In this document: piece after piece, positions 25,265 to 33,672 of the stretch
How positions within the stretch are numbered: the first letter of the stretch is position 1
Layout: each line of letters opens with the position of its first letter
From: Pseudokineococcus marinus
Lineage (GTDB): Bacteria; Actinomycetota; Actinomycetes; Actinomycetales; Quadrisphaeraceae
Direction of reading: 5' to 3'
Assembly: GCF_037482405.1 (NCBI RefSeq)
Contig: NZ_JBBHZZ010000007.1
Span: 1 to 64,000, forward strand
Length of the DNA stretch: 64,000 bases
Position numbers and translations under genes: made by a program
Notes under the pieces: generated by a model
What the model was told of the DNA's origin: nothing
The model's database searches: none
The model's input: only the letters and a program-made list of their open reading frames with translations

Positions 25265-25672
25265 ATGAGCACCCGCACCGACCGCGAGGACCTCTCCGCG
25301 CAGGAGGCCGCCGTCGCCGCCGCCCGCGACGGTCTCCGCGACGCCGTCGAGGACCTCGCCCGCGCCAGCGAGGACGAGGCCCGGCCTCGCGGGGCCGACG
25401 GGCGGCCGGCCACGGGCAGGGGTGGGGGCGCGGACCCGTCCCTCGCCGCGGTGGCGGCCGAGGCGCGCGACCTGGCGCGGGCGCTGCGCTCGCGGGCCCG
25501 CCGTCCGCCGGCCGCCGACACCGCGCCGCTGGCCGGCGCCGTCTCGGCCGCCCAGCGCGAGGCGGCCCGCTCCGACGCCTGGGACGACGCCGCGCGCGCC
25601 GTGCGCGAGGCCGAGTCCGCGCTCGACGCGGCGGTCGTCGACCTCGCGTCCGCGCGAGGGGAGGACGTCTGA
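25265..25672 (+). CDS. hypothetical helical protein
   Basis: 135 residues. The start is firm because gaggagg lies 4 bp before the ATG. Two Ala/Arg/Glu-rich helical segments (residues about 10-40 and 55-130) are separated by a Gly/Arg-rich linker. No known family was recognised. The 293 bp upstream, to the divergent GDPD gene, contain no other gene. The next gene begins 51 bp later and has its own promoter. Confidence 0.6.
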   Translation: MSTRTDREDLSAQEAAVAAARDGLRDAVEDLARASEDEARPRGADGRPATGRGGGADPSLAAVAAEARDLARALRSRARRPPAADTAPLAGAVSAAQREAARSDAWDDAARAVREAESALDAAVVDLASARGEDV

Positions 25673-25723
25673 CGCCGGGCCGCGGGCGGGCGCGCGGCGG
25701 GCGGGGGGCCTAGCGTCGCGGGG

Positions 25724-26692
25724 GTGCTGGCCGCCTCCGTGACGCAGACGTCCCCCACCGACCCGCTGTCCGCGCTGGAGGTGGGGGAGCGCCCCGCCCC
25801 GCAGGCCCCGGACGGCTGGGTGCGGGTCCGCCTCGAGGCGGCGAGCCTCAACCACCACGACCTGTGGAGCCTGCGGGGCGTCGGGCTGCCCGACGAGCGG
25901 CTGCCGATGGTGCTCGGCTGCGACGGCGCCGGCACCGACGAGGACGGCCGGGACGTGCTCGTCCACGCCGTCGTGACGAGCCCGGGCTGGACGGGGGACG
26001 ACACGCTCGACCCGGGGCGCTCGCTGCTGTCCGAGCGCTACCAGGGCACGCTCGCCGAGGAGGTCGTCGTCCCGGCGCGCAACGTCGTCCCGCGGCCGCC
26101 GGAGCTGTCCGCGGCCGAGGCCGCCTGCCTGCCGACGGCGTGGCTGACGGCCTACCGGATGCTCTTCACGCAGTCGGGCACCGCCCCCGGCTCGACCGTG
26201 CTCGTGCAGGGGGCGGGCGGAGGCGTCGCGACCGCTCTCGTCGTCCTGGGGCGCGCCGCCGGGTACCGCGTGTGGGTCACCTCGCGCAGCGAGGAGAAGC
26301 GGGAGCGGGCGCTCGCGCTCGGCGCGCACGCCGCCTTCGCGACGGGGGAGCGGCTCCCCGGGCGGGTCGACGCCGTCATGGAGACCGTCGGCGAGGCGAC
26401 GTGGGCGCACTCGCTGCGCTCGCTGCGCCCGGGCGGCACGGTCGTCGTCGCCGGGGCCACGTCGGGCCCGGCGCCCAGCGCCGAGCTGCAGCGCGTCTTC
26501 TTCCTCGGCCTGCGCGTCGTCGGGTCGACCATGGGCACCCGCGAGGAGCTCGTGCGCCTGCTCGACCTCCTCGTCGCGACCGGGGCCCGGCCGGTCGTCG
26601 ACCGCGAGCTGCCGCTCGCGCGCGCCGCCGAGGGCTTCGCCGCCATGGCGGCGGGAGAGCTGTTCGGCAAGGTCGTCCTGCGCACCCGCTGA
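25724..26692 (+). CDS. zinc-independent MDR-type quinone oxidoreductase / alcohol dehydrogenase-like protein
   Basis: 322 residues from GTG. MDR fold: GroES-like N-terminus (VRLEAASLNHHDLWSLRG, LGCDGAGT), NADPH-binding loop VLVQGAGGGVATALVVLGRAAG, then a short C-terminal part. The catalytic-zinc ligands of alcohol dehydrogenases are not all present, so a quinone or enone reductase is more likely. A TAGCGT box at 25711-25716, 7 nt before the GTG, indicates a leaderless message. Confidence 0.85.
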   Translation: MLAASVTQTSPTDPLSALEVGERPAPQAPDGWVRVRLEAASLNHHDLWSLRGVGLPDERLPMVLGCDGAGTDEDGRDVLVHAVVTSPGWTGDDTLDPGRSLLSERYQGTLAEEVVVPARNVVPRPPELSAAEAACLPTAWLTAYRMLFTQSGTAPGSTVLVQGAGGGVATALVVLGRAAGYRVWVTSRSEEKRERALALGAHAAFATGERLPGRVDAVMETVGEATWAHSLRSLRPGGTVVVAGATSGPAPSAELQRVFFLGLRVVGSTMGTREELVRLLDLLVATGARPVVDRELPLARAAEGFAAMAAGELFGKVVLRTR

Positions 26693-26709
26693 CCCGGGCT
26701 CGGAGCACC

Positions 26710-26744
26710 GCGGCCTCCACCACCGGCGAGGTGGCGGGGGCCGC
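26710..26744. terminator. probable terminator between convergent genes
   Basis: Imperfect stem gcggcc...ggccgc with an inner ccacc/ggtgg segment, located between the oxidoreductase stop and the convergent SGNH gene stop. Confidence 0.45.
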
Positions 26745-26783
26745 GCTGCGCCGGCGGAGGGTAGCCGGGAGGCCAGGAGGCGG

Positions 26784-27410
26784 TCAGCCCTCGTCGGGCA
26801 GGCCGAGCCAGGGGCGCCAGCCCCCGTGGAGGACCAGCCAGGCGAGCAGGCCGTAGCCGGCCTGGCCGGGGTGCACGCCGTCGCCGGCGGCGAGGTCGGC
26901 GTGCCACTGCTCGTGGTGGACGAGCGGGTCGAAGCAGTCCACGTAGCGCACCGCGCGACGCGCGCAGACGTCGGCGAAGGCGTCGGCCAGCTCGGCCACG
27001 TCGTCGTTGCGGTCGGCGTCGAGGCCCGGCGCCGGTCCGACGACGAGCACCGGCAGGCCGCGGGAGGCGGCCTCGTCGAGGACGTTGGCGAGGTTGAGGC
27101 GGCTGCGCGCCATCGTCAGCCCGGCCTCGAGGTCGGCGCTGCCCAGCCCCACGACGAGCCGGTTGTCGGCGCCGGGGGCGAAGCGGCGCGAGGTCTCGTC
27201 GACCCAGCGCTCGAGCAGCCCGGCCGTGCCCTCGCCGGGCACCCCCAGCGGGAAGACGGTCGTGGGGCCGTCGTCGTCGGGGGTCCGGGCCGCGACGCGC
27301 CCGGTCCACCCCATGGCCCGGGGGTCGCCGACGCCGGCGGCCAGGGCGTCGCCGAGGACGCAGACGCGGCGGCCCGGGGCGGCCTGGGGGTCGGGGGCTG
27401 TGGTGCTCAC
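26784..27410 (-). CDS. SGNH/GDSL hydrolase-like protein lacking the catalytic serine
   Basis: 208 residues from GTG. The SGNH fold is recognisable by CVLGDALAAGVGDP (block I), FPLGVPGEGT (block II), VVGLGSAD (block III) and DGVHPGQAGYG (block V). The block I nucleophile is Ala22 (GDA instead of GDS, codon gcc), and block III carries Ala92 where Asn is usual. Asp177 and His180 remain. Hydrolysis by the normal mechanism is therefore unlikely; it may be a binding protein or a decaying enzyme. The GTG overlaps the DUF6104 stop (GTGA). Confidence 0.8.
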   Translation of the reverse strand: MSTTAPDPQAAPGRRVCVLGDALAAGVGDPRAMGWTGRVAARTPDDDGPTTVFPLGVPGEGTAGLLERWVDETSRRFAPGADNRLVVGLGSADLEAGLTMARSRLNLANVLDEAASRGLPVLVVGPAPGLDADRNDDVAELADAFADVCARRAVRYVDCFDPLVHHEQWHADLAAGDGVHPGQAGYGLLAWLVLHGGWRPWLGLPDEG

Positions 27411-27598
27411 GCGTCCTCGCTGTCGTCGCTGTCGTCGTCGAGGCGGGCCAGCCAGGTGGCCAGCCGCTCGACCGGGGTCTCGTGCTCGGGGTGGACGTCC
27501 ACGAACGTCCTCAGCTGCTCGGCGAGCCAGGCGAGGGTGACCTCCTCCTCGCCGCGCCGCGCCTCCAGCTCCTCGATGCCGCGGTCGGTGAAGTACAT
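27407..27598 (-). CDS. DUF6104 family small protein
   Basis: 63 residues, MYFTDRGIEELEARRG then EEEVTLAWLAEQLRTFVD and PVERLATWLARLDDD. This fits the short, conserved actinobacterial DUF6104 proteins. Function is unknown. An in-frame ATG 15 bp upstream would add five residues; the family usually begins at MYFTDRG. It overlaps the SGNH-like gene by 4 bp, so the two are coupled. It lies downstream of kgd but beyond a terminator. Confidence 0.8.
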   Translation of the reverse strand: MYFTDRGIEELEARRGEEEVTLAWLAEQLRTFVDVHPEHETPVERLATWLARLDDDSDDSEDA

Positions 27599-27661
27599 GG
27601 GCCCATCGAAGCCCATGGGCGCACCCGACCGCACCACCCCTGCCGCGGGGGTGGTGCCGCA

Positions 27662-27699
27662 GCCCCGCCCGCCCCGCGAGCAGCGGGTGCGGGCGGGGC
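27662..27699 (-). terminator. terminator of kgd
   Basis: Arms gccccgcccgc and gcgggcggggc with a loop of about 16 nt, starting 6 bp past the kgd stop on the minus strand. Confidence 0.65.
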
Positions 27700-27704
27700 C
27701 GCGG

Positions 27705-30700
27705 TCAGCGGGCGAAGGCCCGCTCGACGAGGTCGGCCTGCTCGGCGGCGTGCTTGCGGCTGGACCCGGTGGCGGGGGCCGCCGACGCCGGGCGGGTCAC
27801 CGGGCGGATGCTGCGGCCGAGGCGGGGGGCGACCTCGAGGGCCACGAAGGGCCACGCCCCCTGGTTGGCCGGCTCCTCCTGGACCCACACGAGCTCGGCG
27901 TCGCCGTAGGGCTCGAGCGCCGTGCGGAAGCCGTCCTCGTCCACCGGGTGCCACTGCTCGACGCGGACGATCGCCGTCCGGTCGTCCTCGCGCTTGGCGC
28001 GCGCCGCCTCGAGGTCCCAGGAGACCTTGCCCGAGCAGAGGAGGACGCGGTCGACCCGGCCCGGCTCGCCCCGCAGCGCCCGGTCGGGCACCACCGGCTC
28101 GAAGGCGCCGCTGGTGAAGGCGTCCACGCCGCTCGCGGCCGCCTTGAGGCGCAGCATCGACTTCGGGGTGAAGACGACGAGCGGGCGGCGGGGCCGCGCG
28201 TACGCCTGGCGGCGCAGCAGGTGGAAGTAGGACGCCGGCGTCGAGGGCATCGCCACCGTCATGTTGTCCTCGGCGCACATCTGCAGGAACCGCTCGATGC
28301 GGCCCGAGGAGTGGTCCGGGCCCTGGCCCTCGTAGCCGTGCGGCAGCAGCAGCACGACGGACGAGCGCTGCCCCCACTTCTGCTCCGAGCAGGAGATGAA
28401 CTCGTCGACGATCGACTGGGCGCCGTTGGCGAAGTCGCCGAACTGCGCCTCCCACAGGACGAGCGCGTCCGGCCGCTCCACCGAGTAGCCGTACTCGAAG
28501 CCCATGGCGGCGAACTCCGAGAGCAGGGAGTCGTAGACCCAGAAGCGCGCCTGGTCCTCGGTGAGGTTCTGCAGCGGCGTCCACTCGCGCCCGGTCTCCC
28601 GGTCGTGGAGGACGGCGTGGCGCTGGGTGAAGGTGCCGCGGCGCGAGTCCTGGCCGGCCAGGCGGACGGGCACGCCCTCCATGAGCAGGGAGCCGAAGGC
28701 GAGCAGCTCGCCGTAGCCCCAGTCGACGCCGCCCTCGCGCGACATCTGCTCCCGCTTCTCGAGCAGGGCGCGCAGCTTGGGGTGGACCGTGAAGCCCTCG
28801 GGCGGGCTCGTGTGGGCCTCGCCGATGCGCTGCAGCACGGCCGGGTCGACGCCCGTCGCGCCGGTGCGCACGACGCGGTCGTCCTGCTGGGCGGCGGGCC
28901 GCTCGAGCCCGCCGGGGCCGTCGTGGCCGTCGTCGGCGCGGCTGCCGCCCTCGGACGGCGTCTCCCGCGTCTCGGCGAAGGCGCGCTCCAGCTCGCCCTG
29001 GTAGTCGCGCAGGGCCTGCTCGGCCTCCTCGACGGTGATGTCGCCGCGGCCGATGAGCGCCTCGGTGTAGAGCTTGCGGACGCTGCGCTTGGCCTCGATG
29101 AGGCTGTACATGAGCGGCTGGGTCATCGAGGGGTCGTCGCCCTCGTTGTGGCCCCGTCGCCGGTAGCAGACCATGTCGATGACGACGTCCTTCTCGAACT
29201 CCTCGCGGAAGGCGAAGGCGAGCCGGGCGGCGCGGACGACGGCCTCGGGGTCGTCGCCGTTCACGTGGAGGATCGGCGCCTGGATCATGCGACCGACGTC
29301 GGTCGAGTAGTACGAGGACCGCGAGCTGGCCGGCGCCGTCGTGAAGCCGACCTGGTTGTTGATGACGACGTGGACGGTGCCGCCGGTGCGGTACCCGCGC
29401 AGCTGCGACAGGTTGAGCGTCTCCGCGACGACGCCCTGGCCGGCGAAGGCCGCGTCGCCGTGCAGGAGCACGGGGAGGACGGGGAAGGCCTTGCCGCCCA
29501 GGTCGATCCGGTCCTGCTTGGCGCGGGCGATGCCCTCGAGGACCGGGTCGACGGCCTCGAGGTGCGACGGGTTGGCCGCCAGGTAGACCTTCGTCGAGGC
29601 GCCCGTCGCGGAGGTGAAGCGACCCTCGGTGCCGAGGTGGTACTTCACGTCGCCCGAGCCCTGGACGCTGCCCGGGACGGCGCTGCCCTCGAACTCCCGG
29701 AAGACCTGGCCGTAGCTCTTGCCGGCGATGTTCGTCAGGACGTTGAGGCGGCCGCGGTGCGCCATGCCGATGGCGACCTCGTCGTGGCCCGCCTCGGCGG
29801 CCTCCGACAGCAGCGCGTCGAGCAGCGGGATGACGGACTCGCCGCCCTCGAGGCTGAAGCGCTTCTGCCCGACGAACTTCGTCTGCAGGAAGGTCTCGAA
29901 GGCCTCCGCCGCGTTGAGGCGGTTGAGGATCCGCAGCTGTTCGTCCCGGTCGGGCTTGGTGTACGGCTTCTCGACGTGGTCCTGGATCCAGGCGCGCTGC
30001 TCCGGGTCCTGGATGTGCATGTACTCGATGCCCGTGGTGCGGCAGTAGGAGTCGCGCAGGATCCCCAGGATGTGGCGCAGCTTCATCGGCCCGCCGTCGC
30101 CGAAGCCGCCGGTGGGGAACTCGCGGTCGAGGTCCCACAGCGTGAGGCCGTGCGTCTGGACGTCGAGGTCGGGGTGGCGGCGCTGGCGGTACTCCAGCGG
30201 GTCGGTGTCGGCCATGAGGTGGCCGCGCACGCGGTAGGCGTGGATGAGCTCCACCACCCGGCTCACGCGCCCGACGTCCACCTGCCCGCGGATGCTCGTG
30301 TCCTGCACCCAGCGGACCGGCTCGTAGGGGATGTGCAGCGCGGAGAAGACGCGGTCGTAGAAGCCGTCGAGCCCGAGCAGCTTCTGGTGGACCACGCGCA
30401 GGAACTCGCCCGACTGGGCGCCCTGGATGATGCGGTGGTCGTAGGTCGACGTCAGCGTCATGACCTTGCTGACGCCGAGCTTGGCGATGGTGTCCTCCGC
30501 CGCGCCCTGGTACTCGGCCGGGTAGTCCATGGCGCCGACGCCGATGATCGCGCCCTGGCCCTTGACCAGGCGCGGCACCGAGTGGACCGTCCCGATGGTC
30601 CCCGGGTTGGTGAGGGTCATCGTCACGCCGGCGAAGTCCGCGACCCCGAGCTTGCCCTGGCGGGCGCGGCGCACGACGTCCTCGTAGGCCGCCCAGAACT

Positions 30701-31769
30701 GCGCGAAGTCCATCGTCTCCGCGGGCTTGACCGCCGGGACCATGAGCTGGCGGGTGCCGTCGTCCTTGGGCAGGTCGATGGCGATGCCGAGGCCGACGTG
30801 CGCGGGGCTGACCACCGCGGGCTTGCCGCCGTCGGTGGTGTACGCGGCGTTCATGGACGGCATCTCGGCGAGGGCCTCGACGAGGGCGTAGCCGATCAGG
30901 TGGGTGAAGGAGACCTTGCCGCCGCGCGCGCGGGCCAGGTTGGAGTTGATGACGATGCGGTTGTCGATGAGGGCCTTGGCCGGCACCGCGCGGACGCTCG
31001 TGGCGGTGGGGACCTCGAGGCTCGCCTCCATGTTGGTGACGACGCGGGCGGCGGGGCCGCGCAGGCGCACCACCTCGTCCTCGCGCTCGGCGTCCTCGCC
31101 GCCCTCGGCGGGCCGGGGCGCCAGCGCCGACGCCGGTGCACCGCGGCCGTCGCGGGTGCCGGCCGAGGACGGCGTGGTCCCCGGCTCCGAGGCCGGCCGC
31201 GCCGCGCGCGGGGCCGACCCGCCCGCGGGGGCCTGCTCGGCCGCGCGCTCCGGCGCGGCCGGGGTGCGGGGGGCGGGGGCCGAGCCGGCGGCGGCCGACG
31301 CGCCCGGCGTGGCGGGGGCCGGTGCCGGGGCGTCGGCGCCGGCCGCCTCCTGCGCGGCGGAGGGGGCGGGGCTCGGCGCGGGCGCGGGCGCGCTCGAGGG
31401 GGAGGAGCCGGCCGCGTCGGCGCCGTCCGCGGGCGCGGGCGCGGAGCCCTGCGTCGTCGCTCCCGCGCTCCCGCCGGTCGTCGTCGCACCGGTCGACGCG
31501 TCGCCCGCGTCCTCACCAGTGGTCGCGGAGGCGCCGGGGCTCCCGGTCGCGTCGTCCTGGGGGGCGCCGTCGCCCGGCGTGTAGTCCTCGAAGAACTCCC
31601 ACCAGGCCGGGTCGACGGACTCGCGGTCCTCGAGGTAGCGCTCGTGCAGCTCGTCGACGAGCCACGCGTTGGGGCCGAAGCCGGACGCCGTGCCCGGGAT
31701 CGCGTCGGGCCCCTCGTCCGCGGGGCCGGAGGAGCCCCGTCCTGCGCTGGTGGTCTCCTGCTGGGACAC
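27705..31769 (-). CDS. kgd: multifunctional 2-oxoglutarate decarboxylase/dehydrogenase E1 with E2-like succinyltransferase domain
   Basis: 1354 residues from GTG. Order: an N-terminal E1 leader (GPNAWLVDELHERYLEDRESVDPAWWEFF, about 33-61), an Ala/Pro/Ser linker to about 230, an E2-like acyltransferase domain ending near TYDHRIIQGAQSGEFL, then the ThDP E1 core (HRGRLNVLTNIAGKSYGQVF, LHGDAAFAGQGVVAETLN, MVCYRRRGHNEGDDPSMTQP, PHGYEGQGPDHSSGRIERFLQ). This fusion is the actinobacterial SucA/Kgd of the TCA cycle, controlled in relatives by the GarA protein. The linker is longer and more repetitive than usual. A TAGTCT box about 95 bp upstream (31864-31869) may be its -10. Confidence 0.96.
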   Translation of the reverse strand: MSQQETTSAGRGSSGPADEGPDAIPGTASGFGPNAWLVDELHERYLEDRESVDPAWWEFFEDYTPGDGAPQDDATGSPGASATTGEDAGDASTGATTTGGSAGATTQGSAPAPADGADAAGSSPSSAPAPAPSPAPSAAQEAAGADAPAPAPATPGASAAAGSAPAPRTPAAPERAAEQAPAGGSAPRAARPASEPGTTPSSAGTRDGRGAPASALAPRPAEGGEDAEREDEVVRLRGPAARVVTNMEASLEVPTATSVRAVPAKALIDNRIVINSNLARARGGKVSFTHLIGYALVEALAEMPSMNAAYTTDGGKPAVVSPAHVGLGIAIDLPKDDGTRQLMVPAVKPAETMDFAQFWAAYEDVVRRARQGKLGVADFAGVTMTLTNPGTIGTVHSVPRLVKGQGAIIGVGAMDYPAEYQGAAEDTIAKLGVSKVMTLTSTYDHRIIQGAQSGEFLRVVHQKLLGLDGFYDRVFSALHIPYEPVRWVQDTSIRGQVDVGRVSRVVELIHAYRVRGHLMADTDPLEYRQRRHPDLDVQTHGLTLWDLDREFPTGGFGDGGPMKLRHILGILRDSYCRTTGIEYMHIQDPEQRAWIQDHVEKPYTKPDRDEQLRILNRLNAAEAFETFLQTKFVGQKRFSLEGGESVIPLLDALLSEAAEAGHDEVAIGMAHRGRLNVLTNIAGKSYGQVFREFEGSAVPGSVQGSGDVKYHLGTEGRFTSATGASTKVYLAANPSHLEAVDPVLEGIARAKQDRIDLGGKAFPVLPVLLHGDAAFAGQGVVAETLNLSQLRGYRTGGTVHVVINNQVGFTTAPASSRSSYYSTDVGRMIQAPILHVNGDDPEAVVRAARLAFAFREEFEKDVVIDMVCYRRRGHNEGDDPSMTQPLMYSLIEAKRSVRKLYTEALIGRGDITVEEAEQALRDYQGELERAFAETRETPSEGGSRADDGHDGPGGLERPAAQQDDRVVRTGATGVDPAVLQRIGEAHTSPPEGFTVHPKLRALLEKREQMSREGGVDWGYGELLAFGSLLMEGVPVRLAGQDSRRGTFTQRHAVLHDRETGREWTPLQNLTEDQARFWVYDSLLSEFAAMGFEYGYSVERPDALVLWEAQFGDFANGAQSIVDEFISCSEQKWGQRSSVVLLLPHGYEGQGPDHSSGRIERFLQMCAEDNMTVAMPSTPASYFHLLRRQAYARPRRPLVVFTPKSMLRLKAAASGVDAFTSGAFEPVVPDRALRGEPGRVDRVLLCSGKVSWDLEAARAKREDDRTAIVRVEQWHPVDEDGFRTALEPYGDAELVWVQEEPANQGAWPFVALEVAPRLGRSIRPVTRPASAAPATGSSRKHAAEQADLVERAFAR

Positions 31770-31953
31770 GGTGGCGATCGCCCTCTTCCACGGGTCGGTG
31801 CGCGAGATGCGCCCGGCGCCGGGACCCCCGGTACCGCGCGGACCTGCGTGTGCGTCGGCCCGGCCAGACTAGTGCCTGGGCGCCGTCGCGCCGCCCGTCG
31901 GCGCGCGGTCGTCGGGCCCGGGCGGGGCGCGGGACGGCCTACCCTGGCGCCCC

Positions 31954-33405
31954 GTGCGCTTCCTCGACGGCTCGGCCCCCGGTCACGACCTCACCTACAA
32001 CGACGTCTTCCTCGTGCCGGGCCGCTCCGGCGTCGCCTCGCGGACCGAGGTGGACCTGCGGACGGACGACGGCGTGGGCACCACCGTGCCCGTCGTCGTC
32101 GCGAACATGACGGCGGTCGCCGGCCGGCGCATGGCCGAGACGGTCGCCCGCCGCGGCGGGCTCGCCGTCATCCCGCAGGACGTGCCGCTCGACGTCGTGG
32201 CCGAGGTCGTCGCGTGGGTGAAGGCGCGCAGCACCGTCCTCGAGACCCCCATCGTCGCCGCGCCGGAGGACCGGGTCGTCGACGCCCTGCACCTGCTGCC
32301 CAAGCGCGCGCACGGCGCCCTCGTCGTCGTCGACGCCGAGCGCCGCCCCCTGGGGGTCGTCACCGCCTCGGACTGCGAGGGCGTGGACCGCTTCACCTCG
32401 CTGGCCTCCGTCATGAGCACCTCCCCGCTCGTCCTCGACGTCGAGGACGTGGAGGCGCAGGGCGGCCTGGACCGGGCGTTCTCCGTGCTCGACGGCGCGC
32501 GGCGGTCCTTCGCGCCCGTCGTGCGCGACGGCGTCCTCGCCGGGGCCATGACCCGCCTCGGGTGCGTCCGCTCGGCCCTGTACGCGCCGGCGGTGGACGC
32601 CGCGGGCCGCCTGCGCGTGGGCGCGGCCGTCGGCGTCACCGGTGACGTGGCCGGCAGCGCGGCCGCACTGCTCGACGCCGGTGTCGACGTCCTCGTCGTC
32701 GACACCGCCCACGGCCACCAGGAGCGCATGGTCGACGCGCTGCGCGCCGTCCGGGCCCTGGACCCGCAGGTGCCCGTCGTCGCCGGCAACGTGGTCACCG
32801 CCGAGGGCGTGCGCGACCTCGTGGGGGCGGGCGCCGACGTCGTCAAGGTCGGCGTCGGACCGGGCGCCATGTGCACGACGCGGATGATGACGGGCGTCGG
32901 GCGGCCGCAGTTTTCCGCCGTCCTCGAGTGCGCCGCCGCCGCCCGCGAGCTCGGCGCCTCGGTGTGGGCCGACGGCGGCGTGCGCCACCCGCGCGACCTG
33001 GCCCTGGCCCTCGCCGCCGGCGCCAGCTCGGTCATGGTCGGCTCCTGGTTCGCGGGGACGCACGAGAGCCCCGGCGACCTGCTCGTCGACGAGCGCGGCC
33101 GCAGCTACAAGGAGAGCTTCGGCATGGCCTCCAAGCGGGCCGTCGCCCACCGCACCCGCGAGGAGTCGCCGCTGGAGCGCGCGCGCAAGGCGCTGTTCGA
33201 GGAGGGCATCAGCAGCTCGCGGATGATGCTCGACCCGGCGCGCCCCGGCGTGGAGGACCTCCTCGACTCCATCACCTCGGGCATCCGCAGCGCGTGCACC
33301 TACGCGGGCGCCCGGACGCTGCCCGAGCTCCACGAGCGCGCCGTCGTCGGCGTCCAGTCGCCGTCGGGGTACGAGGAGGGCCGCCCGCTGCCGTCGGGCT
33401 GGTGA
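31954..33405 (+). CDS. guaB1: GuaB1 family IMPDH-related protein (probable GMP reductase)
   Basis: 483 residues from GTG. IMPDH/GMPR barrel with two inserted CBS domains (about 95-205). The catalytic loop is KVGVGPGAMCTTRMMTGVGRPQ with the active Cys, and the flap carries GRSYKESFGMASKRAV. In mycobacteria this GuaB1 group was shown to be a GMP reductase with CBS-mediated regulation by purine nucleotides, so the old 'IMP dehydrogenase' label is probably wrong. A TACCCT box 8 nt before the GTG indicates a leaderless transcript. It is divergent from kgd. Confidence 0.92.
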   Translation: MRFLDGSAPGHDLTYNDVFLVPGRSGVASRTEVDLRTDDGVGTTVPVVVANMTAVAGRRMAETVARRGGLAVIPQDVPLDVVAEVVAWVKARSTVLETPIVAAPEDRVVDALHLLPKRAHGALVVVDAERRPLGVVTASDCEGVDRFTSLASVMSTSPLVLDVEDVEAQGGLDRAFSVLDGARRSFAPVVRDGVLAGAMTRLGCVRSALYAPAVDAAGRLRVGAAVGVTGDVAGSAAALLDAGVDVLVVDTAHGHQERMVDALRAVRALDPQVPVVAGNVVTAEGVRDLVGAGADVVKVGVGPGAMCTTRMMTGVGRPQFSAVLECAAAARELGASVWADGGVRHPRDLALALAAGASSVMVGSWFAGTHESPGDLLVDERGRSYKESFGMASKRAVAHRTREESPLERARKALFEEGISSSRMMLDPARPGVEDLLDSITSGIRSACTYAGARTLPELHERAVVGVQSPSGYEEGRPLPSGW

Positions 33406-33467
33406 GGCCGGCGCGTCAGGGGGGCCGGGCTCGTGGGGTAGTGTCTGCGCCGTCCCAGGGCCCACCG

Positions 33468-33542
33468 GCCCCCGTAGCTCAGGGGATAGAGCACCGCCCT
33501 CCGGAGGCGGGGGCGCAGGTTCGAATCCTGCCGGGGGCACCA
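33468..33542 (+). tRNA. tRNA-Arg (CCG)
   Basis: 75 nt with encoded CCA. Acceptor gcccccg pairs with cgggggc; the anticodon stem ccgcc/ggcgg encloses ctccgga with anticodon CCG (reads CGG). A TAGTGT -10 box lies at 33439-33444. The gene sits between guaB1 and argS. Confidence 0.96.
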
Positions 33543-33672
33543 CGCAGCACCTCTCGAGCGCCGTCACCGCCACCGCGGGGCGGCGCTCGTCGCGTGCCGG
33601 GCCGCCAGGGCGCCGAGCCGTCCGTGGACGCCCGCCCGGAGTCCTCCTCGCGCCCTCCTAGACTGCTGGGCC

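Noticed and set aside
27705..31769. Frameshift or split of kgd because of the long low-complexity linker
   Set aside because: The frame is continuous, and E1 leader, E2-like and E1 domains all lie in one reading frame.
26826..32645. A 1939-codon plus-strand open frame
   Set aside because: It is antisense to kgd and its neighbours and has Val/Leu/Arg/Asp-biased composition with no motifs; it exists only because stops are rare at this GC content.
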